A stretch of DNA of 64,000 nucleotides from Apus apus (Eukaryota > Chordata > Aves > Apodiformes > Apodidae). The stretch covers positions 178,068,274 to 178,132,273 of the forward strand of contig NC_067282.1 in NCBI RefSeq assembly GCF_020740795.1, given 5' to 3'. Below, piece after piece: positions 12,401-26,428 of this stretch. Made by a program: the position numbers and the translations under genes. Under the pieces are notes generated by a model, which saw nothing but the letters and a program-made list of their open reading frames with translations, ran no database searches and was not told the origin of the DNA. Each line of letters starts with the position of its first letter. Within the stretch, counting starts at the first letter, position 1.

Positions 12401-15400
12401 AGTCCCAAGAAAAACTGGAATTGGCAGGCAAAATCCATTTGGTTCAACTACATTGCAACTGCTGTTAAAATCATGTCAAAGTCATGTGCTGCAGCTCAAG
12501 ACAGACGACTAACAAATCCCCAAAACCTATGCAGTACATAGAGGTCTTGCACAGCTCTCCATAGGATCCCAGCTCCTGCAAAGGAGAGTTGTGGTGGTTT
12601 TGCCACTTAGGATTTCCTAGAAAAAAGCATCTGATGCACTCATGCCTAGAATGCTTCTCTTACAATTTATGCTATGGAAAGCCATCCTAGATTGGTAAAA
12701 AGGTTGGTCTAAATGAGTATCTTATCCTTGTCAACAGCAAAGTGTCTATGGTATTTGCCCTCTTCTGCTCTGGTGGTGATTTTTTCTCAAAATATTTTCC
12801 TAGACTTCAGCAATTGGCAGCTCACAGATTTCTAATTTCAGCAGCATTGTGTCTCTGATTCTTAACACAATAGATTTTTCTTTCATGAATCTGCAACTCT
12901 GGACCCACACAAACTTACAGTATCCACTGCTTACTGCAGCAGTGGGTTGCACAGCTTAACTACACACTGGGAGAGAACCATTTTTGGGAGAGCCCTTTTG
13001 AATCACACCAGCCTCACCTGATTTTTTTTTTGTATTAGGAAAGGTGGTGAACAATCCATCCTTTATCTTACCCGAACCATTCATTATTTGTCTCCTGATT
13101 TACTTACATTTTGTCTTTCTTTAGTCATGTGCTGCAGTGTACCCTCAGAGCAAAGACAGCCAGCAGCCTCCTGGGCTGCATTAAGAAGAGTTTTGCCAGC
13201 AGGTCAAGGGAGGTGATCCTTCCCCGCTACTCAGTACTAGAAAGACCAGTTCTGGAGTGCTAAGTCAAGTGCTGGGCTCCCCAGCACAAGAAAAATAAGG
13301 ACTTACTTGAGCAAGTCCAGTCCAGGGTCACAATGATGATTAAGGGAGTGTAATATCCTTCATGTAAGGGAGGCTGAGAGAACTTGGAACTGTCAAGCCT
13401 GGAAGACAAGGCTCAGAGGGATCTTATAAATGTGCATTGGAATGAAGAACACAGACTCAGATTCTTCTTAGCAGAGCCCACCAACAGAACAAGTAGCAAT
13501 AGACGTGAATTAAAAATCAGGAAATTCCCTCTGAAAGCAAGAAAACACTTTTACTTTGAGTGTGGTCAAACACTAGAAGAAGTTGCCCAGAGGGATTGCA
13601 GAGTTTTCATCTGTGGAGATATTTGAAACACAACTAGACACTCTCCTGGGCAACCATGTCTAGGTGACCCAGCTTGGGAATGGGAGTTGGACTAGTTGCT
13701 CTCAACAGGGCAAGATAGCAGATGAGATGTATAGGCATGAAACCAGATTTATTGCAGAGTACCGGGGTCTTAACAATTGAACTAACAAGGCATAAATTGG
13801 AGTGTTAAGATAATTGGGATAACAAAACAGGTAATGAAACAAAAAGGTATCTTAACAATAAAATGCACAATAGTCAGTTAGCTGGCAGCTGCTGCATACA
13901 GGTTAACCCTCTGACTACTAGCAACTCAGTTATTAACAGGCCTTGCGATAACACGATTGCAATCTTTTAAAAGGATCCTAAAGTCTTTAAGTTCCAAAGC
14001 TTAAAAATTAAAGCTTTTATTAAGATTTAAAGCTAGCTAATGAAGACATGAACAAGAATTCATATATAGGGCTTTGATATCTCCTACCCTTTATTTTATT
14101 TCATTCGGGTGTGCTTTTCTCTCAACCTCTTGAGGAGTAACCACTCAAGCAGGCATCCCCACTGGAAGGAAGAAGGTCCAGCTCAGCTCCTAGAGAAAAT
14201 GTACAGGAGTCTTTCTGAACAAAGATGGGACGAGGCTTTTATAGAATAAAGTGATTGGCTGCTATCATTTAACTACTTAGACATACTTCCAAAATAAACT
14301 ATTGGAGAGCAAAAGGAAAACTTGGGGGGGGGGAACAAGAAAGCCTTTTTTTTCCACCAAGCAAACTCTTTTATCTGTTCATTCTTGCTTTGTTTGTGGT
14401 TTGGCATAGCTATGCAGGAGAGCAGATGACATTACAGACATCAACGTGGCCTTCTCTTTGTACTTCCAAGGTTGTTACCAGTTCAGAGTTTGTCATCGCC
14501 TTTCCTTTCCCATTGGAATATTTCCACTCCAGGCCAGGGATAGTGAAACTGAGAGGCAGAGAGCAATAGAATCACAAAGGGAAATTGAGGCAGGCGCACT
14601 GAGGTAGAGTGTCCTGCTACAGTGGTTCAGTGATTTGAGGCTAAGGATGCTATTTGATGGTTCTTCACTGTGCATCATTGTTGCACTTCTGTGTACCTTT
14701 TCCAGGTTCCTGTGATCTCTTTGTGGTTATGAAAACATCTTGACTATTGCATGTGGGCAGAAAGTGTCATAACAACGTTCATTTCCCTATCTTAGATCAT
14801 ATTTGTGGCTGTGAGGAAGGGAAGATGTTTGTGATTGAGCATGCAGCTAATGTTTTCATAGAACTGTCTGTTGTAATAGTAACTCCTGACTCCTACACAT
14901 TGGATTACTAGGCATTCATTTCTGGTTCTGTGGTGTTTTGTGCTATGCAGTCCTATTCCCACAAGGCTTTCTCTTCACTGCCAGTGTCAAGGGCGTACTG
15001 AGTCCTTTGGCCAGGTGAGCCGCCTCTTCTTCTCTGCTAATAGATGTTTCCTCAAATTCAGAAGAGTGCAGGGTTTAGACAAATGCAAATGCTGGTTTTG
15101 TTTAAATAGTAATTAAGTTAGAAAATAAAGAGGTATACATTCTTATTTTGGTGTGAAAGCAGCCTTTGCTATTAACACTCTTTTCAATATCAGAATTGTA
15201 TCTTCAGTTTTTAAAGAAGGATTTTGTGAAATCAAGCTGCAGCTGTAGTTGGGGCTGATGGAGTCACTACTTTAGTCACAGCAATAAAGTCTGTTTAGTT
15301 TTTTATTTCCTTTTGCTGCAATCCGAGTGTCGACTTGCAAGTTAAATAGTTATTTTGCTTTGTAATGTCTTTTACCTTCAGACAAGTCCAGCATTTAAGA

Positions 15401-18400
15401 GTGAGCTGGCAAGTGGACTCATGTGAGTTGTGCCGAATTAAAGACCAGAACTATAGAACTTTAGGTGTTTTTTCTGCAGAAATCTAACTGCCATCTCCAA
15501 CAGCAAGCCCAATGAAGGACAAATGTTGTCTTTAAAATGTGCTAGCTGAAGCATTTCATTTTGCAGTTTTGAAACTCCAGTTTAGCAGTTTCAAGCACAG
15601 CAGCAGGGGAGCTAGCCGAGGTGGGTGTCGTGCAGACACATTATGGTGACTGTGATGTATTGAGAGAGGCCAAGGAATGAGTCTGAACTAGGTTAGAGAG
15701 CACTGCTTGCTGAAATAGCTGACAAGACTGTGTAATACAAAAGAGATACAATCTTTTGGAAAAACACAGGCTTAACAAAGAATTCCTAGTTGTGAAGCAG
15801 TGGAACCAGGCAGGGAAGTCCAGGCAGCAAAACTCATGTTAGAAGAGGCAGTGTCAGTATAAGCCATTTGGTCTTTAAGATGGTTCTGAAAAAGGTAAAA
15901 ACCCCAAACCTATTATTTGAAAATACACACTTCCTAACATGGCATTGACCTTCTCTTGCTCTCAGGTTTACAGCTATTCTCCTGTCATGTGACTGGTAGT
16001 TTTAGATTAAGAGGCTACTACTGAAGAGGAGTCTTCATCAAAACTGGAAAAGAGACAAGGGATGTTACTGGTTTCCCAGGATGATCTGTTTGTACAATGC
16101 CCAGTTTGCCATGAGCTTAAGCTGAAACAAGGTTCAAGAAGCTGAAGCTGTGCATTGCAAGGGATAGAGATGCTAGCCTAATTTCACATAATGCAGTATC
16201 TGAAGTGCTTACAGTGTATCTTAAAATGTTAGCATGCTAATACATACATCTGAAATTCTATATGTCCTTTTTTCGCTATATCTGCTACTTAATTGCTTTT
16301 CTCGAGCACTCTGGAACATTACCCATCCTCCATGGGTGTTTGAAGAGTTGTTACCCCTTCTTTTGTCTGTTTTTGGTCTCTTCCTACATTAAGTAGGATT
16401 CTTCATCATTTCTTTCTAATGTGTTTGAAGGCAGGAGAAGGTTGGTTTTTGCTCTTCTGTTTTACTGTGTTAGTCTGTCTCCATCTTCTTTTGGTTGTCT
16501 TAGAGCAAAAAAGCTTCACTTGTCTCCCACTTCAACTTGGCAGCCCACTGTACATGTCTACAGTAATTTCAATCCTTTTTCTTTTCATGCATCTTCACAG
16601 TTAGAGTTTTCATCACATCTTGAAGCTCTTCCTCAATTTTTAAATTGACTCAGCTTCCTGAACAAACTGTAGGAATGTCTTCTACATCAGTGTTACAGTA
16701 CCCTTCAATAACACTGATTACACAATTCAAAGGTGGTTTTTATTCTCTAGGCAAGAGGCAAGAGAGTACTGCTTGAAGTAGGAGAACTGAATACAGTGAT
16801 CAGTAAGGAGAGAAGCTGGATATAAAAGTTAGTAGACAAGCTGTTGATATACAGATAAGATTGCAGGTGTTTACAGAGACATGTAGTTTCTTATATCATG
16901 ATTCTTTATAAATATTTTTTTCCTATTCAGCAGCTGCAGACATAATCTAAAGTTCATCAGCCAATATTTAAGGAAACTGTAGACACAAAATGAAATGTTA
17001 TTTTATTTCACTCTAATAGTAGTTTATCCTAATGATGTATATAAGTGTCAAATAAATAATGTGCTTGGCAACTTTTTCAAGACTGTAGTGCATCTTACGT
17101 ACCAGCAATCCTGGTCTTTGTCTCAGTGTACTGTAGTGGTTTGTTTTATTGCCAGTAAATTGTGTAAGCAGCTTCTTGCTGTGATCTGTCAGCAAGATTT
17201 TTTTTGTTTTGAGGGGTTTTTTAACCAGAATCTGCTCACTAGCCTACAGCAAAAGCTATTTTCTGTGAGCACTCAGCAGGGGAATGTAACTCTTATTTTA
17301 ACTGGAAGAAACTACAACTAAAGATAGACACTGTGTGTTAGAGGCATCACCTAGGAGAGCTTGATAAAATATATTTTGTTATTGTGAGCTTGCTATCTAA
17401 AATTATTTCCATGCAAATTCACACTCAAGTTACTGTCTCTGGTAGTACCTTATTTCCTAGGCAGACACTCTGATTTCAGTAGCATTAATGAGTCCATTAT
17501 CATAACAGAAGGAATGTGGTCTGTGATCATGCACTCTTCACAACAGTGTGACTGAGTGCTCAGATACTTGAGTCCTTTGCACTGTAACAGTTGTGAAATT
17601 TCCCCTTCAAAGGAGCATCTTTAAGCACACTACCTCCCCAGAGCATAGAGCACCATTTGTAAAATGCTTTCATTTGAAGTTCTCTGAAGTGATCGTTTGT
17701 ATAACATGCTGTCTTTCTAGTCTCTTTCCTAGATAAGATGAGAGTGAAGGACCAGAACTGGCAAAGTAGATGCACACAAGAACCCCAAACTACAATACGC
17801 TCTTGCCCCAATCCAGCCCAGTACTGAAATACTTGAAGTTGAGACTACTTGTATGCTTAAGTCTTTGGACTAGAGGCTTTGGACTTTGCCTTGTTAGGGC
17901 TTCTGACAGTATTTTATTTTTTTTTTTTTGGTCGTGAACATCTTATAAAAGATACTGTTGTTAGCTCTGTTTTACAGACTTAACTGCAGAACCCATCCTC
18001 CGCTGCACAAATGGACTGAGGAATGATAAATTAAAGTCTCACTGCAGTCAAAGTCTCTGCATGATCTTGTCCCAAACTGCACTGTGTGATCTGCCTCCAT
18101 GCCTGGATTCCTTATGTATCAGAAGTGGTGTGATTATAAAGAGACAAATTTTGGAAAAAGGAGTAATGTGTTTTTGTTGGACCAACTGATATAATTGGTA
18201 AAAGCAAGCAAACTTTTGACCACCAATTCTTTCTTCAGATTGGAATCAAAAGCAGCAAAACCTGCACTGAGTACTGTTTGTGAATGGCTGATTGTCTTGG
18301 ATAATCAGTCATACACAGTCATGCATTTAAATAGCTATGTAAATTACTTATTGGCCTTGTTAGTAAAGGAGTTAGGATTTTTAAAAAGCAGTGATTTGAG

Positions 18401-21400
18401 AGCAATAAAGATGGAAAATTTAGCACCTGGCATACAGTGTCTGTTGGAGGGAAGGGCAGCAGGAATTACAGTATGTCCTGTCCCATTCACTGGGTTTCAA
18501 GGGATGTGAATCTTTTTTATACGCTAAAAAGTGCGCAAGTGCCGTCTCGGTGGCGTTGTCTGGTGATAAAAGAAGCGACGTCAAATGGCCTAGAGGAACC
18601 ACAACAAATGCTTTATTAAGAGCTCATTAGTTAGATATTAATGGCAAGCAACAGCAAAGTTGTTGACACACAATGACTACTCCTGTAACCAGTGAATGGA
18701 TCGAACTAGGGAAAACGGCTAGGATGTTGTAACCCTTTAACTAGTAGAAGAAAAGGAGAAGAAAGAAAGACTGAAAGATGGATGAGAAGATAGGACAGAT
18801 ATTACCACCCTTCCTTCTAGCGAGGTCTTTTCCAGCGTGTTATCCAGCTCTGCCAGCCTCCAGCTGCACAGACATTCCAGAGACTTCTGTGAATGGGACT
18901 GGGGAAGGGGGCTTCTTCCAAGGCGAGCCCAGGTGGTCAGTGCAGGTGCAGAGCAGTGGCTGGAAATTTTCCAGGGAAGGCAAGCCAGAGAGGAGCAGGG
19001 GGGAGGGATAGCCTGCAATCCTGCCTGTGCTGCTCATGCTTGCCTTGTTTAAGACTCAGCCAGGGATGTTCCACATACCCTTGCAGGTCACCGAACAGTC
19101 TCTTGACACAGTATCAGAAATTCTAATATGCCATAAAACCACCTGTCCAAAGTCCATAGTTTTTGGTATTCAATGGAGTTAGTTTCTGGTTTTACCTTTT
19201 GAAGGTATTTTGTATATCTTGAATGTCTCGTGAACTATATACCAGAGACAAAGTAATTGTTTAGGGAAAAGTGCTTACTAGCTGCAAGTACGCATTTTTC
19301 ATCTTTTAGTGATTATCAGTGTGGATTCTTGCTGACACGCGTAGTGCTTAAGTGCTTCTGGAAAAAACAAAAAACAACCAACAAAAAACACCAACAAGTA
19401 ATTTCTTCCAAAATATTGCTTCCTAGGAGAAGAATAGGCACTTTTTTTTTCCAGGCACATTTTAAATTAACATGTCCTAGGAGAAAATCTGAACTCCTCA
19501 CAACCCTAAACTGAGAATCATGAACATGCAGGGCATTTTTCTAGACTCCAAATTACAAGTTGTCATGCAATTGATCAAATTTCCTTTCTATTAGCAGTTT
19601 AGTGTGCTGATATATTTAAAGATGGGCATCCTGGTATAAACACTTGCACATCCTTACCACGTTTTGTTTCTTTGTTTGTTTTATTATTTAAAACACAGGA
19701 TGGATAGTATTTTGTAATTAGTTTGAATTTTCTTATAGTAGATCACCTATATAGTAGAAAGTGTACAACTAACAACTATAGAAGAGGTTTTTTCCCAACA
19801 GAAAGAAGGGGAATTGGATTAAAACTGAATGTTACTTTATTGACTACATTAAGTATTCCTGCAAAACAACTGCATTTTTGTTGCATGTACGTATTATCAG
19901 TAGTATCCAGCTTCCATTTGCTGTGTTTAAAAGGGATCAAGCACTATGTCCTATAGAGTTTTCCTAAAGCTAGGAGGTTGCTAACTGCCAGAGTCATATC
20001 TTCCGCTTATTTGAGCTAGGCTCTGTCTAAATATGTGCTTCCAAGAACTTGTCATCTAGCAGTATGTATTTTGACAATGCCTCGTTGATCCCGTAAGCTT
20101 CATGTGGCTTGTAGAGACAAAGAGTTAACACTAAAAGGCTCTGTAATTTACGTTGGACTTTGTATCAGTGGGGATATCCATCCTGTCAATATTTGTTTCA
20201 CAACTAATTTGGCAGTCTTCATGACAGTAAAGGGGTTTGTGGGTTGTTTTGGTTTTTTTAGCAAATCATAGAATACTGCAGAAAGAGTGGTGGTCAAATA
20301 GCTGACAGAACTTCTCACAAAAGATAAAAAGAATGGAGGTCAGGAAGTATTCAACAAACTGTATTGAAATTGTAATTAAATGCCAATATCACGCTATGGC
20401 ATTTGTGTCACTTTTATAGTGTTTACCTTTTCTGTCTATGCTCAATTATTTTATTAATTGTGGGAAAAGGTAACTAAAATGTGTGTTTTGTGATGTTTGC
20501 TTTTTCATCAAGTAACTTTGCCCTCTCATTCTCTGACACTTTAATATTCTATGATTCTATGATATGACACATTATCCTGAAAAAGTTTTGGAAATTTTTG
20601 ATGGCTGAAATGTTTTTTATTTTTATCCTAGTATCAACAATGAGTTGATACTAACAGCTCCCATAACTTGAAGGGGCTGGAAACTCCATTCAGAAAAATC
20701 TCAAAAGTGTATGCAATCTATTGTATTTGCTGTTTTCCCTTCAGATTCCCAGCAATGGAGAGGAGGTAGACAGGTATTTGGGAGTGCCTGCAGGGAGGGA
20801 GAGCAGACCTTTTGCATTTGCTGTACTTGACTTGAACTAGTGCTTTTGATTCCTCACCTGTGCAAATACCAAATTTGCGTGTGTGCTCAGAACATTCCAT
20901 TTAGCAATGAATTATGCCTACATTTGATAAAAAGAGCATCTGCCTCAGAAAATACTTTTTCAACTTTGTTGAGTAAATTGATAAAGCTGCGATGCTGGCT
21001 TAGTCAGAGCTTCTCAGCTGCCACGCATGCTGGTGTAGGGGCAATCAAGGAGGGCGAGAGAGCAGAGTAGCAGGAGCACTGGCTGTCTGGAGGAAAACAT
21101 ATGCTTCTCCTTCCCCCTCAGGCATAACTGGGAGTAGCAGCTCATCAGAGCTCCCATAAGCAATTTGTATGAGGGGGGAAGCTGGAGTTAGGCAGCCCAA
21201 TACTCCAGAACAGTTGTTTTTTTTCCTCTTGGTAGAGTACAATTAGGAAGCTACACTGGAATAACAGTAATGAGAGGGTAGGAGTGTTTAAACCTTTGCT
21301 GTCTTAGTGTTTTAATTGTACAAGGTATCTTTTCATTTCCTTTTGGATTGTTTCTGGTGTGTTTTACAAAGTATGTAAACTATGTGCAGTGTTCTTCAAA

Positions 21401-24400
21401 TTCAAGGTTATCTAAACCACATCAGACGTGCTGCTGGGTGGAGAGAGGTGACAGCTACAAGTACCAGAGAGAACCCTGACTCTTACTGACATGCTGTGGA
21501 TGTTCACTGGCCATGTGGAGCAGACAGATATCCTGCCTTAATTGGGTCTCTGCTGAAGGGCTCTCACAAGACATGTTATGCTCCATTTATCTCTTTCAGG
21601 AGTCAGTGCTGAAAAACAGGAATTTATATTTCTTTAAGTTGACACACTGCATAATGCAGCGGATATGAACTGAAATTTGAGTAGGTGCTGCTGAGCATGA
21701 CTCCAGCCTTCCCCAGGATCTGCGTTTTCAGGGTTACAGACCCTTAGCTGATGTGCAACAGCCACAGCTCCCAAACCATGTGGTTGAACCCGGGCCCTGG
21801 CATGGGCTGTGGTGCAGAGCCCTCACCCCCCGCAGCAGCCGCTGGCCCTAGGGCAGGTGTCACTCAGGTGTGGCTCACTCTTGTGCTCTCAGGCAGGCTT
21901 TTGGGGCTTGGGGGTTTTCCCCCATTTATTTTTTCTTTTTACATTTTTCCCCTTTTTTCTTTTCCTTTTCTTTCTTTTCTTCCTGCTCTAGATTTTATCA
22001 AACAGGTGTAGCTGAGTGTGAATTCAGATGTAGACAGGTACATTCGGGCCTTAAATTTGTAGATGGGTGAATTTGGGCCTTAATCCACACAAAAGAAACA
22101 ATAAAAGAAGAAGGCAGAAGCACCAAGCTCCACTGCTTCAGGCTCTTAAGAAGATAAAGAGATTGAGAAAATCCCCGATGAAATTCAGTCAGGATCCCAA
22201 GTGTCAAAAAGCAGACGGCAACACCTTTGTGTTGCACAGAAATTAAATCCTTTACCAGTTATCAGGACTTAAAGCACAAGTCCAGGGTAGTGTACTGCCA
22301 GCCTGAAAATATGCTAAATTTTAATCCAAACACCGACTTTCCCATGTCCCAGGTGATCATAGCCTTTCCACCTGAAAGGTGTAGTAACTTCTCAGCATAA
22401 CTACACTGCTGCTTTTACAACACCTGAGGAAATTGCCTGCTGCTTGATCTCGTTGTTAGGAAAATTGTGACCAAGTGTCACAAAGCGTCTAGCTTTGTCT
22501 GTTGCTCTAAATTGAACAGCACCAGTGGTAAAGGCAATCAGTTTCTTTTCCATGAGTTTATTATGTGCCATAGCTCCTTGCATAAGTTGCCAGGGTTCAT
22601 GCCATCAGTTCCGTATTACAAAGAAGTGTTCTAGATTGCCTGTGATTAGACACATTAAATTGATTTTATCATTCCACTGGGTGTTATATGGTTACCCATA
22701 AACTTGCTCACTAATACCAGAGGTAAATCAGTACCTAAGCAGAAACAATAAACTGATGATATGTAATATACAGAATCATTTAAACAGCTACATAAGATCT
22801 CACTGTGGATTGTATTTCTTTCCATGCACCATGTACAATATTATGAGAATTTTAATGGAACTCGACTGCAGCATATACTGCCTTTGAAAAAACGTGATTT
22901 TTGTGATAACTCACCCTCAAAAAATATTAACTTCTGGTTTATGTGAGTAGCACATATCAGTTTTGTATATTGACTGTTACCAGTAAGGATAAGGAGGTAT
23001 AGTAAGCTTATATGATGTAATCATTGTTACTATTTTTTATCTGAATAACTGTATCTCTTTATTTAATAGAGAGAAATTCTAGAACAGCAACAGCGAGAGA
23101 GATACGATACAAGTTTTCATGGCATATGTATGTTCTGTGACCAAGAATTCACAGGAAACAGGTGTGCTTACTGACTTCTTTGCTTTTGTTTTATTTTTTC
23201 GTATCACCTCAGCATCTTTGTTTATGGTTTTTAATGCCATTGAGCCTAATGGTAGGACTGGGAATATAAAATTAATTTTAAGGTATAGTTTAAGTTTTTA
23301 TTTCAACTGCAGTGCCATTTTAAATAGACCCCCTCCCACTTCTCAATCCTTTATTTATTGCCATACAACTTTTTATACTACACATTAAACTGCAGTTGGG
23401 AGCTGAACTATTTTAAATGGAGACTGTTTTTCAGCTGTTGTTTTAGTGGGAAGAAGAGCTGTTTAAGCTAATATGGCTGTTGAAAAATATTTTATCCAGT
23501 TACACATTTTCCTATAGGGGGGAGAATTAGAGTGATAAGGGTCCTTTGCAGCATCAGTCATGTGTGAGCAGGAGTTGCATTCAAGTGCTTGCTCCAGTGA
23601 AAATTTGGTTTTACACAGTACATCTGCTACTCTGTAGTTCTGCTGCTCTGGAAAGGTAGAACAACCTGGGGTGATGACCCTGCATGTCATCCCAATGTTG
23701 TGTGAGTGTAATGAAATTCACCTCATTCAGCTGCCAAGAGCTTCATTCTCTGTTTTCTCTTGTGTCTCACAGAATATGTGATTTTAAAATTGTGCCTGCA
23801 CGTGGTAAAAGCAAGGCTCACCAGATTTAACACTTGGATGTTTCTTTTGTTCTTACGTTCAGAAGTTGAGGCATATAGAGATGTTAAGCACTGAAGGAAT
23901 TTACCACTATACCTCTGCTAGAAAATTAACTTACTTAAACATCCATTAGGTTTGTTCATGCATATTTTTGAGTGCTGTTTGTGTTGCTAGTGCTGTGTCA
24001 GCTATATTACTGAACCAATATTGATATAAATGCATATCACACTGAAGAATTTCTGCTTTGTTAACCAGCATAGAGAAAACTGACAAATAGCTTTTTAGAA
24101 TGTTTCTCAAGATGGTTGTTTAAAACATGTGATTTGCTTATTCAAGTTAATAAATGAGCCTTACTAACAGTGAGGATCAAAATAAACTAAATTGTAATTT
24201 TTGTTTAAAAGATTATGTTTCGTGCATGCAGATTAAGCAGTTGAAATGTTACTGAATGTTCAGCAGGGCTGAAACTGAAAGATTCCAATTTCAATGAAGT
24301 TGCATTCTTTATTACTAGCAGTGGCAGTAGCTGTTATTTATTTACTGTTGGCTTTATTGTATTTTTAGAGCAATCGGTGTATTTCGAGTCACTAATTGAA

Positions 24401-26381
24401 TAGTTTTCATATGTGTTAAAAAATATGTAATGTTCTTTTTGAATGCCTTTTGTAGGTCTGTCCTTCTCAATCATATGGCAAGAGAGCATGCTTTTAACAT
24501 TGGGCTGCCAGATAACATTGTGAATTGCTGTGAATTTCTGGCTGTATTACAGGAGAAGCTCGACAAGCAAGTAGTTTTTTTTTTTGTTGTTTTTTTATTT
24601 AATGGACTTAGGTCGTATTTCTTTTAAGGAAATAAGCCGGGTGAAAATTCAACATTCATGGTTAGTTAAGAAGAAGCAAAGAGAAATTGTAAGTTTATTG
24701 TGAGTGCTCTTAGAAGGCTTTTTGTTGACTAATTGAGAGCTAATTCATAACAATTTGTAGTATGTGTTTGCTGGAGAAATGGAGTCATGCAGTGCTGCAG
24801 TTGTTATGCATTGTACAGTTTCCACTGACATCAGTAATAGCACATCCCTTTTTCTCATGACTGTTAATGTTCTTGTTTCTCATTATAAAAATCCTTTTGG
24901 TAAACATCTTTTTAATCACTGAACACAAAGCTCTTATGCCAGTCTTCATTTGCTTCTCTGTGTATTGATAATGTGGGATGTTTGGTCTTTCCATGCCCTG
25001 CTGCTTACAAGGCTACTACATCCCAGAGCAGAAGGAGAAAGCCAGTATATATGCTGCCTCAGAAACATGTAAAGCTGAGATGGCTGATGAAGTTAAAATG
25101 GAACTTGGAAGAAGAACTTGGGTAGCAAAGAGCAGGAACTCTTCACTTTGAGTTTCTTTTACAAGTATCTAAGTGCCCTTTATGGATCTCGTAAGTGGAA
25201 CAATATGAAGTATGCAGCAAATATAAATTGGACTCTAGCAGAAAATGTACTTCCTTAAGAGTGAAACTGTAGCTTTAACAAGTATATTAGATTTTAATAC
25301 AATCTGTAATTAAGACAGTAGGAGAAATCTGTCTAAATCTTTGGCTTAGTTATGAAAAGCCACAGAACACTGAAATTTGTGAAAACAGGGATATGGAAAT
25401 TAGATTAAATATCCTTCCAAGTAAACTTAGGATCCATTAGTTTGTACATCTGAGGAAAAAAAAAAAAAAAAAAAAGGAAATTCTAGGGATGCAAAAGCCA
25501 GCAGTGCTCACTAATTTTGTCTTTGGCTTGACAATGAATATGCAGTCAAATAGATACAGGTTACACTTTTCCAGAAATTTATATGTATTAAGCATGCCTT
25601 TTATGTTATCATTGGTATTGCCTAATGCACTGAGTTACCTTGCTCACTGATAAATTGCAGCTTTACTATTAAGTTATAACCTGGGGGGTTTGTTTAAATG
25701 GAGGTTTCTCAAAGCCAATCCTCACTGTAGTTAATACACATGCTGAAATTGCTTCCAAAGTAGTGAAAGGCCACTCCTCCTAATGCTGAGAACAGACTTA
25801 ATAACTATGCTAGTAGAATAGTACCTAGAAGTATTATTAGGAGGAGAAAAGTCTTATTTCAGGCAAATATCATGACTACATTGTGTATGCTGAGGAAAAG
25901 TATTACATATGCTTCCTGGAAATGTCTTTCACAAGTAGAGCAAACGCTTTGCTGTTACCAGGTGGAGCAAAGCAGATATTTAAATTCATAGACATATTCT
26001 GATGTTGAACTTAAGATTAACCAACAAGGCAATATTTAGATACTGAGGCTGAAAGCACAAGGAAAACTCAACATTTCCTCAACAGTAAGCCTAAATGTTA
26101 CAACAGGTCTTGGAAGGCAAAACGATACTGCGAATCCTAAATTGATGCTCCACACACACAAGATGAGAGGAATCTGGGTGCAACCTTTGCTGAAAGAGTA
26201 TGAGGGTTTTCATGGTGTATGTACAGACCTTCTAAGCATGATATTAATGGGTTTTGTAGGGACAAACACTTGAATAAGAAAATATCTATACTCTAAACCC
26301 CGGGGAAATCACGGGAAGACCAGACACTGTTAAAATTCTTCCTGACTATACACACTCAAGCAGGCTTTCACCTGTGAGGGG

Positions 26382-26428
<47 letters not shown>

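Larger units (their letters stand above)
11278..23069 (+). other. ZNF277 intron 4 (about 11.8 kb, repeat-bearing)
   Basis: The longest intron in the window, with donor GTAAGC and acceptor ATTTAATAG. It carries two CR1 fragments, a probable LTR, a solo LTR with target-site duplication, and a pyrimidine-rich tract at about 21910-21990, each listed separately. A small CR1-like tail motif (ATTCTATGATTCTATGA) lies near 20548-20572. The remaining sequence (for example 14500-18470, 19115-21900 and 22000-23060) shows no gene or repeat that I recognise. Confidence 0.8.

Noticed and set aside
20548..20572. ATTCTATGATTCTATGA, the CR1 3' tail repeat
   Set aside because: The sequence before it shows no CR1 3' untranslated block, so I mention it only as a motif within intron 4 and do not list it as an element.
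24430..24627. Open frame extending exon 6 through the GC donor into the intron
   Set aside because: The extra residues are encoded by a T-rich intronic run. The conserved protein continues at exon 7, so this is intron read-through and not a true C-terminus.
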